Counted from the first letter of the stretch, positions 1-9,550 are shown. The stretch is 64,000 nucleotides of DNA from Paenibacillus sp. MAHUQ-63 (GCF_028765165.1 NZ_JARADB010000003.1:1126042-1190041); one strand, 5' to 3'. The notes: generated from the sequence alone by a model not told the origin. Numbers and translations: made by a program.

Positions 1-450
1 GGCTCCGCTGATGTTTCCGCCGTCTGTCAGCGCATTGCCGTCTTTCTTCCACTGGTAGCTAAGCGGCGCGTCGCCGCTGGCGGTTACACTGAACGTTGCA
101 GTCTGCCCCTCTGTCACTGTCTTGTTCCCTGACTGACTTGTGATCGACGGTGCCACGGGCGCCGGATTCACCGTCAGAGTTGCCGCGTTGCTTGTCGCAT
201 TCCCCGCTGCATTGGTGACCGCGACGGTATAGCTGCCCGCATCGCCCGATTGCGCGTTTGTGATGCTTAGGCTCGCCGCCGTGGCTCCGCTGATGTTTCC
301 GCCGTCTGTCAGCGCATTGCCGTCTTTCTTCCACTGGTAGCTAAGCGGCGCGTCGCCGCTGGCGGTTACACTGAACGTTGCAGTCTGCCCCTCTGTCACT
401 GTCTTGTTGACCGGCTGACTTGTGATCGACGGTGCCACGGGCGCCGGATT
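1..450. repeat. 282-bp near-perfect direct repeat (Ig-like domain duplication)
   Basis: Bases from 1 onward recur from 283 onward with almost no differences over about 170 bp, giving a period of 282 bp or 94 codons. Differences cluster where one copy encodes SGNKTV and the other PVNKTV. The period equals one Ig-like domain, so this is a recent in-frame domain duplication. More copies may continue beyond the left edge. Confidence 0.9.
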
Positions 451-2997
451 CACAGTCTGTGTAACCGTAAATGTTACGTTCGTCATGTTGTCCGCATATA
501 TCGTCACCGTTGCGGTGTACGTGCCTGCTGCCAGGCCGTCCTTTGCTTTCACCGTAAACGTCGTCGACGTCGTTCCGCTGTTCAGAGTCGTCGCTCCCGG
601 CTGCGTAATTACAAAGTCGGTCGCATTGGTTCCGCTTAACGCTGTGGCTACGTTCGTCAAATCCCCGGTGCCGGTTGTCGTAATCGTGATCGTTTTCGTG
701 TCCTGAGCGCCCGAACTGTAACCTGCCGTCAGTGCCGTTGCCGTTTGATCGGCTATCTCTGCTATCGTGTACGTTGGTGCATAATCGGTCATGACGCTCA
801 CCGTGTTCGAGTTGCCTGCGTTCGCCCCGCCGGTGACCACTAACCGGAAATCATATGCGGTGGCCGCGCTGAGCCCCGTTACCGTCGCGGTCGTCGAACT
901 GGTTGCAATCGCGCCGATCGTGGCCGTTGTCCATGTATTCGCTCCGGCTGGCGACTGCTCGATGATGATCCCCGTCGCTCCGCTGGCTGCTGTCCAACTG
1001 AACGATGCCGTTGTGCTCGTCTTCGCTGTGCTTGCAAAGTCAGTGATCGCGGATGCAGGTATATCCAGCTTCTGTATGCGATGGTTGGAAGTATCGGCCA
1101 CATATACATTCCCACTGCTGTCTACCGCCACTCCATAGGGACCACTAAACTCGCCCAAGTTGGTTCCAGTGCCGCCGCCGACCTTTTTCCACTCTCCCCA
1201 TGTATTCGTCGATAGGGTCAGCTTCTGGATGCGATGGTTGGAACTATCGGCCACATACACATTCCCGCTGCTGTCTACCGCCACTCCATAAGGACTATTA
1301 AACTCGCCCAAGCTGGTTCCAGTGCCGCCGCCGATCTTTTTCCACTCGCTCCATGTATTCGTCGATAGGGTCAGCTTCTGGATGCGATGGTTGGAAGTAT
1401 CGGCCACGTACACATTCCCGCTGCTGTCTACCGCCACTGCACTTGGACCAGTAAACTCACCCAATCCGCTTCCTGCGCCGCCGCCGACCTTCTTCCACTC
1501 GCTCCATGTATTCGTCGATAGGGTCAGCTTCTGGATGCGATGGTTGTTACGATCACCCACATACACGTTCCCGCTGCTGTCTACCGCCACTCCCATTGGA
1601 GTGTTAAACTCGCCCAAGCTGGTTCCTAAGCCGCCGCTCTTCCCCCACTCGCTCCATGTATTCGTGGATTGGGTCAGCTTCTGGATGCGATGGTTGCCGG
1701 AATCGGCCACATACACGTTCCCGCTGCTGTCTACCGCCACTCCATAAGGATTACTAAACTCGCCCAATCCGCTTCCTGCGCCGCCGCCGACCTTTTTCCA
1801 CTCGCTCCATGTATTCGTCGATAAGGTCAGCTTCTGGATGCGATGGTTGGAGGTATCGGCCACGTACACATTCCCGCTGCTGTCTACCGCCACTCCTCTT
1901 GGAAGAGCAAACTCGCCCGGACTAATCCCGTTAACAGGCCCTAATACAGACCACTGAATCCATGTATGGTTGGCTGCGTTCAGCTTCTGTATGCGATTAA
2001 TGTCATCGGCTACATATACGTTCCCACTACTGTCTACCGCCACTCCATTTGGATTAGTAAACTCGCCCAAGTCGCTTCCTGTTCCGCCGCCGCTCTTCAC
2101 CCACTCGCTCCATGTATCGTTGGCTGCGGTCAGCTTCTGGATGCGATGGTTGCCAGAATCGGCCACAAAGATATTCCCGCTGTTGTCTACCGCCACTCCT
2201 CTTGGAGTATTAAACTCGCCCAAGCCGGTTCCTGCGCCGCCGCCGCTACTTTTCCACTCGCTCCATGTATTCGTGGATTTGGTCAGCTTCTGTATACGAT
2301 TGTTGAAAGTATCACCCACATACACGTTCCCGCTGCTGTCTACCGCCACTCCATTAGGAAAATTAAACTCGCCCAAGCCGCTTCCTGCGACTGCGCCGGC
2401 GCTGGGCTTTTTCCACACGCTCCATGTATTCGTCGATAGGGTCAGCTTCTGTATGCGATGGTTGCTACTATCGGCCACGTACACATTCCCGCTGCTGTCT
2501 ACCGCCACTCCTCTTGGATTGTTAAACTCGCCCAAACCGAGTCCGCTGCCGCCGCCGACCTTTTTCCATTCGCTCCATGTATTCGTCGATAGGGTCAGCT
2601 TCTGTATGCGATGGTTGCCAGAATCGGCTACGTACACATTCCCGCTGCTATCTACCGCCACTGCACTTGGACCACTAAACTCACCCAAACCGGTCCCAGC
2701 GCCGCCGCCGACCTTTTTCCACTCGCTCCATGTATTCGTCGATAGGGTCAGCTTCTGTATGCGATGGTTGCCAGAATCGGCCACATACACATTTCCGCTG
2801 CTGTCTACCGTCACTCCTTTTGGAATGGTAAAACCTCCCGGGTTTGAACTGATGACCGGCCCAGTCCGGACAAATTGACTCCATGTCTCCGCTGCATATA
2901 CCGGGATTTCTAACATACATGTACATGCAATAAACAGCGCCACGCTCAATATGTACAGCTTCCACAACCATTGTTTGGCTTTTCTTTGATGATTCAC
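1..2997 (-). CDS. Secreted NHL / FN3 / Ig-like repeat protein (3' end outside window)
   Basis: The reading frame is open from a GTG at 2997 to the left edge, at least 999 codons. A GGGGG ribosome site lies about 10 nt upstream. The N-terminus has a basic stretch, a hydrophobic segment and an Ala-x-Ala-like end (PVYAAETW), so it looks like a signal peptide. Residues about 40-640 hold some 12 NHL-type repeats of about 51 aa, each with a GVAVDSSGNVYVADSGNHRIQKLT core followed by TNTWSEWKKVGGG; these should fold as a beta-propeller array. Then come an FN3 domain (plus-strand bases about 800-1040), a beta-sandwich domain (about 455-790) and at least two Ig-like domains starting APVAPSITSQ (bases 1-450). 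No catalytic motif is visible. I infer a surface or secreted binding protein. The gene follows a two-component operon but is separated from it by a terminator. The C-terminal anchor cannot be seen. Confidence 0.85.
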   Translation of the reverse strand, partial: MNHQRKAKQWLWKLYILSVALFIACTCMLEIPVYAAETWSQFVRTGPVISSNPGGFTIPKGVTVDSSGNVYVADSGNHRIQKLTLSTNTWSEWKKVGGGAGTGLGEFSGPSAVAVDSSGNVYVADSGNHRIQKLTLSTNTWSEWKKVGGGSGLGLGEFNNPRGVAVDSSGNVYVADSSNHRIQKLTLSTNTWSVWKKPSAGAVAGSGLGEFNFPNGVAVDSSGNVYVGDTFNNRIQKLTKSTNTWSEWKSSGGGAGTGLGEFNTPRGVAVDNSGNIFVADSGNHRIQKLTAANDTWSEWVKSGGGTGSDLGEFTNPNGVAVDSSGNVYVADDINRIQKLNAANHTWIQWSVLGPVNGISPGEFALPRGVAVDSSGNVYVADTSNHRIQKLTLSTNTWSEWKKVGGGAGSGLGEFSNPYGVAVDSSGNVYVADSGNHRIQKLTQSTNTWSEWGKSGGLGTSLGEFNTPMGVAVDSSGNVYVGDRNNHRIQKLTLSTNTWSEWKKVGGGAGSGLGEFTGPSAVAVDSSGNVYVADTSNHRIQKLTLSTNTWSEWKKIGGGTGTSLGEFNSPYGVAVDSSGNVYVADSSNHRIQKLTLSTNTWGEWKKVGGGTGTNLGEFSGPYGVAVDSSGNVYVADTSNHRIQKLDIPASAITDFASTAKTSTTASFSWTAASGATGIIIEQSPAGANTWTTATIGAIATSSTTATVTGLSAATAYDFRLVVTGGANAGNSNTVSVMTDYAPTYTIAEIADQTATALTAGYSSGAQDTKTITITTTGTGDLTNVATALSGTNATDFVITQPGATTLNSGTTSTTFTVKAKDGLAAGTYTATVTIYADNMTNVTFTVTQTVNPAPVAPSITSQPVNKTVTEGQTATFSVTASGDAPLSYQWKKDGNALTDGGNISGATAASLSITNAQSGDAGSYTVAVTNAAGNATSNAATLTVNPAPVAPSITSQSGNKTVTEGQTATFSVTASGDAPLSYQWKKDGNALTDGGNISGA
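1080..2880. repeat. Twelve tandem NHL-coding repeats, about 150-156 bp each
   Basis: The core that encodes AVDSSGNVYVAD recurs near bases 1116, 1269, 1425, 1575, 1728, 1878, 2028, 2182, 2332, 2492, 2648 and 2801, about every 153 bp. Several neighbouring copies differ by only a few bases, which suggests recent expansion or homogenisation. The repeats lie inside the minus-strand gene described above. Confidence 0.9.
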
Positions 2998-3067
2998 AGC
3001 TATCGTTCCCCCTTTTCGACAAAAATCAGGTTTATTATACAAAATCACAATAAACAAAGAATAAACA

Positions 3068-3108
3068 ACAAAGAGCCTTGGAATCCCGATCAATTCCGAA
3101 GGCTCTTC
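3068..3108 (-). terminator. Terminator after the two-component operon
   Basis: A hairpin with arms AAGAGCCTTGGAAT and ATTCCGAAGGCTCTT (one bulge) lies just past the response-regulator stop codon. It is followed on the minus strand by TTTGTTGTTT. It separates that operon from the NHL-repeat gene. Confidence 0.8.
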
Positions 3109-3121
3109 ATTCTGCTTGTTT

Positions 3122-4225
3122 CTATTGCGTCAAACTAACGATAAAATCCCGGATTCGGGGATCAGGCTTCGTTCCAAGCTCTTGCAGCAGCATCTCCTCC
3201 AGCTTGCGATATTGTCGAAACGCCTCATTCTTCCTCCCCATCGCTGCGTACAAACGGATTACCTCATGATTGATATCCTCTCTAATCAAATCTAATTTCA
3301 AAATTTCGCAAAAGTAATGCAACGATCTTTGCGGCTCGTTTCGCTTCATATGGAATCTTGCGGCGGCCTCCAGCAATTCGATATAATTTTGTTCAAGCCG
3401 GCGGGTCTTTTCGCTCGCCCATTCGTATGCCTTTCCTTTCAAAAACGGCCCCGTATATAGCGTTTCCGCTTGTTCAAGCAGATCTGCGCTGTTTTCAGAG
3501 GACACTCTGATTTGCCGCAGCAACCGTTCGAATTCATACAAATCGCAATAAATGCCGCTCTCTTCAATCCGGATTTCGTTTTTGCCTGCTATAATAAAAT
3601 TCCCCATCTTGTTCTCGCTGATCGCTTTTCGAATATAGTACAGGGTCGAATTCAAATTTTTCCATGCTTTTTCAGGTTCCAAGTCACTCCATAACGTATC
3701 GATAATTTCTTCCCGACTGACTGTTCCCTTGCAAACAAGAAAAGTAAACAGTTCTTCCGTTTTAGGACTCCTCAGCTTTAATGGCTCTTTATTCTGATCC
3801 CGCCGGTATATCTTCAATCCATTGAACAGAAGAACCTCTATGGAAGATCCGGAAGCCGCACCCCGATGTTTTTTTCTGATTTTGTCCAACGTTTTTGACA
3901 AACGCTCGGTGGTTACAGGCTTCAGCAGATAATCCAGCGCGCTCATATCGAACGCTTGAACTGCATAATTGTCATAACCGGTTACGAAAACCACGTCTAT
4001 AGATTCATCGAGCTGAAGCAGCAGACTGGAAAGCTTCATACCGTTAATTTCCGGCATGGAAATATCTAGAAATGCGATATGTATCGTATTCGCCTTCACA
4101 AATTCATAAGCTTCCAACGGGTTTAGAAACGTCTGGCATATTTCGATGTCTCCGTTCTCGGATAGTATCTTCTTCATTCGTTTCACCGATAATTCTTCAT
4201 CATCCACGATAATGGCTCGCAGCAT
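3122..4225 (-). CDS. Response regulator with BTAD (SARP-type) output domain
   Basis: A 367-aa cytoplasmic response regulator. The receiver domain covers residues 1-120, with acidic pair D8/D9, phospho-acceptor D54 (FLDIS), T82 and K102. Residues about 135-365 form a winged-helix plus TPR-like bacterial transcriptional activator domain (LRSPKTEELFTFLVCKG, then WKNLNSTLYYIRKAI). The CDS starts 3 nt after the stop of the hybrid kinase upstream, so the two are co-transcribed and very probably cognate partners. In the family, the receiver accepts phosphate and the BTAD part binds DNA repeats. Target genes are unknown; the surface protein gene just downstream is an obvious candidate. Confidence 0.88.
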   Translation of the reverse strand: MLRAIIVDDEELSVKRMKKILSENGDIEICQTFLNPLEAYEFVKANTIHIAFLDISMPEINGMKLSSLLLQLDESIDVVFVTGYDNYAVQAFDMSALDYLLKPVTTERLSKTLDKIRKKHRGAASGSSIEVLLFNGLKIYRRDQNKEPLKLRSPKTEELFTFLVCKGTVSREEIIDTLWSDLEPEKAWKNLNSTLYYIRKAISENKMGNFIIAGKNEIRIEESGIYCDLYEFERLLRQIRVSSENSADLLEQAETLYTGPFLKGKAYEWASEKTRRLEQNYIELLEAAARFHMKRNEPQRSLHYFCEILKLDLIREDINHEVIRLYAAMGRKNEAFRQYRKLEEMLLQELGTKPDPRIRDFIVSLTQ

Positions 4226-4228
4226 GCT

Positions 4229-7200
4229 TTAGCCTCCAATCTGCTTAATCGGCTTAGCAGGAATCTCAAAGGATACCTTCGTGCCCATTCCTTCCGTGCT
4301 TTCTATACGGAGGCTCTTTCCGTAAAGAAGCTTCAGGCGCCGACTAATGTTCCACAGCCCTACGCCTTCCTTTTGATCATCCGATTCCAGTATTTCCTGC
4401 CGTTTTTTTTCTGTCATACCGCATCCATTGTCCTCTACGGCAAAGCTGATCACGGTGTCCGCTTCCTTTTTCACGGATATTTGTACGTTTCCTCCCCTTA
4501 GAATGGACATCAGGCCATGTCTAATGGCATTTTCCACCAACGGCTGCAAAATCAGCGGGGGAATCAGAATATTCCGATTCACATCCACATCATATTCCAC
4601 ATTCAACCTGTCGCCAAACCGCGCCTTCTCAATGTTGATATATGCTTGTACCAGATTCAATTCATTTTCTATGGTCGTAAGCGAATCCAGTTGCTTGAAA
4701 TCAAAGCTGCCTCTCAAATACTGCGAAAGCTGCAGCGTCAGCTCCTCCGCCTTCAGAGGCTCATCCGGGCAAAGTGCGGCAATTGAATTTAGGGCGTTGT
4801 ACAGGAAATGAGGTTTGATCTGGGAACGCAAAAATGCAATTTCAGCGTCCTTTGCGTTTTTCACGGAAGCTTTCAGTCGGATGAGACTTCGGAGTCGCGC
4901 CATTAACTCCTCCGCTTCAAACGGTTTCCCAACAAAATCGTTTGCACCATTTTCCAGCGACAAGATCATATCGTCAACCCTATCTTTAGCCGTCAGCATC
5001 AGTACCGGCAGTTCAGAGGAAGAGAACCTCTCTCGAATCGCTTTCAGCACCCCGTAGCCGGACATGTCAGGCATCATGATATCCAGTATAACCAGAAAAA
5101 ATTCCCGTTTTTTTGAAAGTTCATCCAGCGCCATTTGCCCTCGATTCACAGCAAGGGTGGAATACCCCTCCAGCTTCAGCAAATTGATCATGGATTGAAG
5201 ATTGCCGAATTCATCATCCACCACCAGAATAGATTCGTCTTTTTCCCCTTCGACATATAGGGGATACTCCGAATAAGCGATGCTCACATCCTTTTGCAGC
5301 GGTTCCTTCTCATCCGCTTGTCCCTTCATTTTTCTCGAAACCGTGCCCGATATCGGAAGCGTAAAAATAAAAACCGATCCTTGCCCGGGATTGGATTCCA
5401 CATGAATTTCTCCGTCGTGAAGCTCCACCAGCTTCTTCGTTATGCTTAATCCAAGACCGGTTCCGCCATAATTTTTCGTTTCGGAAGCATCCGCCTGTTC
5501 AAAAGCCTTAAAAATACGATCCTGCATAGGCTCTGTAATCCCGATACCCGTATCTTTTACACGAACCTCAACCCTATCACGGATAACTTTGGCACTTACG
5601 TCTACCACGCCTTGCTCGGTGAATTTGATCGCATTGCCAATCAGATTGTGCATAATTTGGATCAGACGGTTGCCATCCGCATATACCTCAGGAATATTCT
5701 CTGAGATCCGGTTGGCAAGCGTTATCTGCTTTCCTCCCAGCAGAAACAAGTGAATCCCGATGACCGAATCGACGACAGCTTTCAGATCTATGCCGCTTTT
5801 ATATAACGAAATATCTCCATGTTTCATTTTTGAATAATCGAGGAGCTCGTTTACAAGATAGGATAATCTTCTTCCGCTTTCCATCACAATGGTGAGATTA
5901 TGCGCTTGTTTTTCGTTAACCGGCCCCTCAACTCCCTTAATAAGGGTATCAGTAATGCTCACTATGGCATTTAATGGCGTCTTCAGCTCATGGGAAGTAT
6001 TGGACAGAAAATCATCCTTAATTTTGTCTAATTGGAGAAGCTGATTTTTCATTTCATCTATCGTATGATAGGCCTCAAAAAAACGGAGAGCAATCATAAA
6101 GATCAGAATGATGTTGAACACAACGATATAAAATTGCCCTAGCCATAGATTTTCTTTAAAAGAAAAGGCAAACAGGATAATGTCTATGGAATACAAATTA
6201 ATCGCGAGAATCGCCATGAACAGCAGAAAAGATTTAAAGCGATCGGTTTCGGCACTCTTGATATGTAGTAAGGCAATTCTCAAAAGCAGCCAAATAATCA
6301 TCAACTCATACAAAGCGATCATATACGGTTGGATGACCATATAAGCGCGAATAGGAAGGAACGCTATCATAACCAGATAGCAGCTTAATACGATGGTTAC
6401 GGCTTGAGTAAACTTTAGCGAAATAATGCTTTTTTGCAGTTGATAGAAAAAGATAGCTAACATAATCATGCAAGCAAATGAACAGATGTCCTTCATCTTA
6501 AATAAAACTTCGAATGAAATTCCAGGCAAATATACTATGAGAGGTCGTTCTCCGAGCAAGCCGTTATAAATTGCGTAAAGCAAACAAATTACAGCAAAAA
6601 CCAGCAATGTATAGTCTTTTTTGCGATATAACGCTGCCGTTACAAAGCAGATGAAGAAAATAAACGCAAGCGTGAGGAGAATAGCGAAGGTACTGAATTG
6701 ATGCGCCGCGCTCTTCTGCTGAAGCTCATTCATCGCGGCTTGTTCACCAAAATAGATGGATACCGGAATGCCTCCATTTACATAATCATAATTGGCAACC
6801 TGGACGATAATTTCAACGTCTCCCTTATCGGAAGAAAAAAAGCCGATTTGCGGAATATTCCCCGGTCGGTAACCCGCTGCTTCCTGCGACGGTTTTCCAT
6901 CCGCGAAGAGCATGTGCCCGTTTGCATAAACCGCGCTTGAAAAACGTATGTTCGACTTTTTCAAAGCAAATGTTCCGTTGAAAGGCACGTTTTTCAGCAC
7001 CATTCGGTAAGTGGCAAAACCAAAAGCGGGCAAGGGCTGGCCATTGACTATTTTGCCATTCCACTGAGAGGGCACCTTGATAAAATCCGTCGTAGAGGGC
7101 TTGTGTGTTCCTGCTTGGTTGAAATCGTCAGAGGTTAACAATCGATTCCAATAAAATTCCCATTCACCATCCAGCTTGATTCGCTTATTCTGTTCATAAT

Positions 7201-7381
7201 TCCACGCAGAGAGGTCCATTACTCCATCCCGAACCATTAAACCTTTCTGCTGTTTTTCTTTATCCATGACGATGGATAGCGGAATTAGCGAAAAAGAAAT
7301 CAAGCCAATAAGACAGACGATCAAGGTCCTTTTAAGCACAGGCATCCCCCCTTTAAAAATGATGAAACAGGTATTCGACAT
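4229..7381 (-). CDS. 7TM-DISM hybrid sensor kinase with two kinase modules flanking a receiver
   Basis: About 1050 aa, membrane-bound. In order: an N-terminal TM (about 15-35), an extracellular jelly-roll sensor of 7TMR-DISMED type (about 45-215, LDGEWEFYWNRLL), seven TM helices (about 225-435), HisKA with H-box SHELKTPLNAI (about 465), HATPase_c with NAIKF and DTGIGI boxes, a receiver (LVILDIMMPDMSGYG, GKPF; about 715-835), then a second LytS-like kinase with SQIKPHFLYNALNSIAAL and its own HATPase (VEDNGCGM). Start choice: an ATG at 7381 lies 12 nt after AGAGGG; a TTG at 7390 would be too close to that site. The kinase pairs with the BTAD regulator 3 nt downstream. The ligand is unknown; DISMED domains often sense carbohydrates. 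Confidence 0.85.
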   Translation of the reverse strand: MSNTCFIIFKGGMPVLKRTLIVCLIGLISFSLIPLSIVMDKEKQQKGLMVRDGVMDLSAWNYEQNKRIKLDGEWEFYWNRLLTSDDFNQAGTHKPSTTDFIKVPSQWNGKIVNGQPLPAFGFATYRMVLKNVPFNGTFALKKSNIRFSSAVYANGHMLFADGKPSQEAAGYRPGNIPQIGFFSSDKGDVEIIVQVANYDYVNGGIPVSIYFGEQAAMNELQQKSAAHQFSTFAILLTLAFIFFICFVTAALYRKKDYTLLVFAVICLLYAIYNGLLGERPLIVYLPGISFEVLFKMKDICSFACMIMLAIFFYQLQKSIISLKFTQAVTIVLSCYLVMIAFLPIRAYMVIQPYMIALYELMIIWLLLRIALLHIKSAETDRFKSFLLFMAILAINLYSIDIILFAFSFKENLWLGQFYIVVFNIILIFMIALRFFEAYHTIDEMKNQLLQLDKIKDDFLSNTSHELKTPLNAIVSITDTLIKGVEGPVNEKQAHNLTIVMESGRRLSYLVNELLDYSKMKHGDISLYKSGIDLKAVVDSVIGIHLFLLGGKQITLANRISENIPEVYADGNRLIQIMHNLIGNAIKFTEQGVVDVSAKVIRDRVEVRVKDTGIGITEPMQDRIFKAFEQADASETKNYGGTGLGLSITKKLVELHDGEIHVESNPGQGSVFIFTLPISGTVSRKMKGQADEKEPLQKDVSIAYSEYPLYVEGEKDESILVVDDEFGNLQSMINLLKLEGYSTLAVNRGQMALDELSKKREFFLVILDIMMPDMSGYGVLKAIRERFSSSELPVLMLTAKDRVDDMILSLENGANDFVGKPFEAEELMARLRSLIRLKASVKNAKDAEIAFLRSQIKPHFLYNALNSIAALCPDEPLKAEELTLQLSQYLRGSFDFKQLDSLTTIENELNLVQAYINIEKARFGDRLNVEYDVDVNRNILIPPLILQPLVENAIRHGLMSILRGGNVQISVKKEADTVISFAVEDNGCGMTEKKRQEILESDDQKEGVGLWNISRRLKLLYGKSLRIESTEGMGTKVSFEIPAKPIKQIGG

Positions 7382-7467
7382 TTTTTTCAAAATCCCTCTA
7401 AATGCTCTGCGAGAAAATTGGGAAAAACTTTCAATTAAGTCTTAAACGCCCATGCCGGGCGCGCATA

Positions 7468-7508
7468 CAAAAAAGAGCCTGCTACTTGTGTAGCAGAGCT
7501 CTTTTTCA
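7468..7508 (-). terminator. Rho-independent terminator after the DUF3231 gene
   Basis: Hairpin arms AAGAGCCTGCTAC and GTAGCAGAGCTCTT enclose a TTGT loop, with an A-run on one side and a T-run on the other. It could work in both directions. It ends the DUF3231 transcript before the hybrid-kinase gene. Confidence 0.85.
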
Positions 7509-7599
7509 TTTTGTGGATTAACACTATGTAAGCGAACCGTAGCTTGGTAAATCCATAATTCGACGCCGTGTGATGCTAAAGATTTTTAAGGATGCTACA

Positions 7600-8607
7600 T
7601 TAAATCCGCGCGAGTCCTCTTCGATCAGGCGCGTGCGGAGGCTCTTCCAGCCATTCGTACTCAATCATGATATCCATTCCTTCTTTTCCATACTTCATAA
7701 TTTCCGGGATTAATTTGGAATACTCTGAGACTAGATCAACTCTGGAAGACGTCGATAATGCATGTCCAATATAAGCTGCCCCTTGTGTGTTAAGCGTTGT
7801 AATCAAAAACATAATCAACCTATCGGAAAACGGCGAAACTGTAGATGTAGTTACTTCGGAATTAACCATTATAGTCCCAAGAAGATCATCATTAATAAAG
7901 GTCTTATTCAAAAACTCAATCTGTTTTTGAGCCAACTGCTTCCCCTTAACCAGATGTTGCTTAACCTTTTCATCTTTGGCAACCTGAATTAATCCGGTCA
8001 ATAGAAGCAATCCGAAGTAGTTTCGCTCAATATTAAAAAACATCTCCGAAATTTCAATTACATTAAGGGGACGTTGTTTCTCCAACCACTTCGAAATAAA
8101 GGTTTCCTTGTTCCTAATAAACTCGATATGATCCGGATAAGGAATCATCGGCGGTCGATCGTATATTCCTTTATGGAGCATTAGTTCGATTGAAATATTG
8201 TATAATTCAAGCGTCGATTGAAGACACTTCGTAAAAAATAATCGAACATCTTCACGAGCCACGTTAGAAACGATCTTTCCATAGGTCACCAAACCTACTC
8301 GACTCATGCCATACACATAGCTTACGGAAAATAAATCAAAAAACAACGCTGGAGCCGTAAGGTCCACATCATTTTCCGAAAACCCCCTCGGAATAGGGAA
8401 GTTTTCTTTTGAAAAAATATTCTTGATTTCCTCCATGTGCTTTTCGGATAAATCCATTGTTCTTTGCAGCAGGACTTCAACGTCTTTATGTCCATTGTAC
8501 TTTTGCAGATGTTTGATTAAACAAATAGACATGCTCTCATTGATATAAACCGACCATAACCAAGCGATTTCAGTGGATGATAATCCGACTTCATGTGTCA
8601 CGTTCAT
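7600..8607 (-). CDS. DUF3231 family protein
   Basis: A 335-aa protein made of two similar helical halves of about 160 aa, each opening with the family pattern (LSSTEIAWLWSVYINESMSICLIKHL; then LEKQRPLNVIEISEMFFNIERNYFGLLLL). It ends with WLEEPPHAPDRR, the typical DUF3231 close. This family is common in Bacillus and Paenibacillus; its two ferritin-like or DinB-like bundles have no established function. I chose the ATG at 8607 because GAGGAGAGGG sits 4 nt upstream; longer starts lack a ribosome site. A decayed second copy lies directly upstream. Confidence 0.8.
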   Translation of the reverse strand: MNVTHEVGLSSTEIAWLWSVYINESMSICLIKHLQKYNGHKDVEVLLQRTMDLSEKHMEEIKNIFSKENFPIPRGFSENDVDLTAPALFFDLFSVSYVYGMSRVGLVTYGKIVSNVAREDVRLFFTKCLQSTLELYNISIELMLHKGIYDRPPMIPYPDHIEFIRNKETFISKWLEKQRPLNVIEISEMFFNIERNYFGLLLLTGLIQVAKDEKVKQHLVKGKQLAQKQIEFLNKTFINDDLLGTIMVNSEVTTSTVSPFSDRLIMFLITTLNTQGAAYIGHALSTSSRVDLVSEYSKLIPEIMKYGKEGMDIMIEYEWLEEPPHAPDRRGLARI

Positions 8608-8788
8608 TTTCCCTCTCCTCGCCCTTTTCTGAAATTTTCCGCAGATCCTCCAGCGCATTAAGAACTGTATAATTATGGTTTCACATTAACAAGAAGAAAA
8701 TTCATCCGTTTGTTTTTTAAGTTAGGTTAGAACTCAACAAGGTCATTTAACCGTACAACGACAACAAGCGATGGTTATTATCCATCGC

Positions 8789-9010
8789 CTACTTATCTTT
8801 CTTCATTAGTTTCTCGTCGTCATATTCAATTCTGTCAATTTGCTCAATACGATTAACAACATGAGGTGGCCGTTCCAGCCATCCATGCTTAATTTAAATA
8901 TTAGCCGCATCCTCCGCATAAATTCCTATTTCAGCAAGAAGTCGACATACCAGCACTATACAATTACTTTCTCGAGAGTGAAACGAACAGATTAAATCGA
9001 TAAGAAGTAA
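8789..9010 (-). pseudogene. Decayed C-terminal fragment of a second DUF3231 gene
   Basis: The minus strand encodes RLLAEIGIYAEDAANI, then a TAA stop (8894-8896), then IKHGWLERPPHVVNR and a terminal stop at 8789. This matches the C-terminus of the intact neighbour (KLIPEIMKYGKEGMDIMIEYEWLEEPP). The upstream part cannot be followed beyond about 9010. It is a remnant of a paralog broken by an in-frame stop and by loss of its 5' part. Confidence 0.65.
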
Positions 9011-9130
9011 ACAAAATTGCCTTGTAACAGGAACTTACAGACATTAGAAAGTTCCCCCATAGTAGCTATATGGTTTGAGATCTTTGTTAATGCTCAACGG
9101 AGATCTTAACACGTTAGGATGGCTGTTTTA
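9011..9130. other. No feature seen
   Basis: AT-rich spacer between the DUF3231 remnant and the MerR gene. I see no reading frame or clear hairpin. Confidence 0.5.
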
Positions 9131-9520
9131 TTATCCGTCCTCTTGCAGTTTATCTAAGTCCTCTAGGTTTTTGAAAAAACTGATTTTAAGATCGATTTTC
9201 TTCAGCGACTCTTCCAGTTCCTTCATTTGATCGATAACTTTCCGGCGATAAGCTTCCATAAATTCTCGTCGTGCTGTTATTTGAGAGACTTCACTATTTT
9301 GCAAGTCGATAAACTGCTGCATCTCCCGAATGGGCATCCCCATCGTTCGAAAGTAACTTAAAACTTGAAACCATGCGATATCGGATTCTGAATATTGACG
9401 ATATCCATTTTCGTCCCGTTCTATACCGTCAATTAGCCCCATTTGCTCATAGTATCGCAATGTGTGGATGCTTAATCCCGTCTCTTCAGAAACTTGTTTG
9501 CTCGAAAATTTGTTTTCCAT
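9131..9520 (-). CDS. MerR family transcriptional regulator
   Basis: A 129-aa MerR regulator. Residues 1-70 are the winged helix (FSSKQVSEETGLSIHTLRYYEQMGLI, then ENGYRQYSESDIAWFQVL). Residues about 80-125 form the dimer coiled coil. There is no C-terminal effector domain and no Cys suited to metal binding, as in the small AdhR/NmlR-like group. It is divergent from an SDR gene and very likely controls it. There is no Shine-Dalgarno upstream: a TATAAT box (9528-9533, reverse strand) lies only 7 nt before the ATG, so the transcript is probably leaderless or nearly so. Confidence 0.85.
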   Translation of the reverse strand: MENKFSSKQVSEETGLSIHTLRYYEQMGLIDGIERDENGYRQYSESDIAWFQVLSYFRTMGMPIREMQQFIDLQNSEVSQITARREFMEAYRRKVIDQMKELEESLKKIDLKISFFKNLEDLDKLQEDG

Positions 9521-9550
9521 ATTTTTTATTATAGCAGTGATTTGACTGTA

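Noticed and set aside
1322..2878. Long plus-strand frames of about 140-300 aa rich in FHSLHVFVD and ATYTFPLLST
   Set aside because: They are the antisense of the NHL repeats; the minus strand has signal peptide, ribosome site and clear domain structure.
7300..7350. Alternative kinase start at ATG (MPVLKRTL) after GGGGGG
   Set aside because: The G-run touches the ATG directly, leaving no spacing; an upstream start is preferred.
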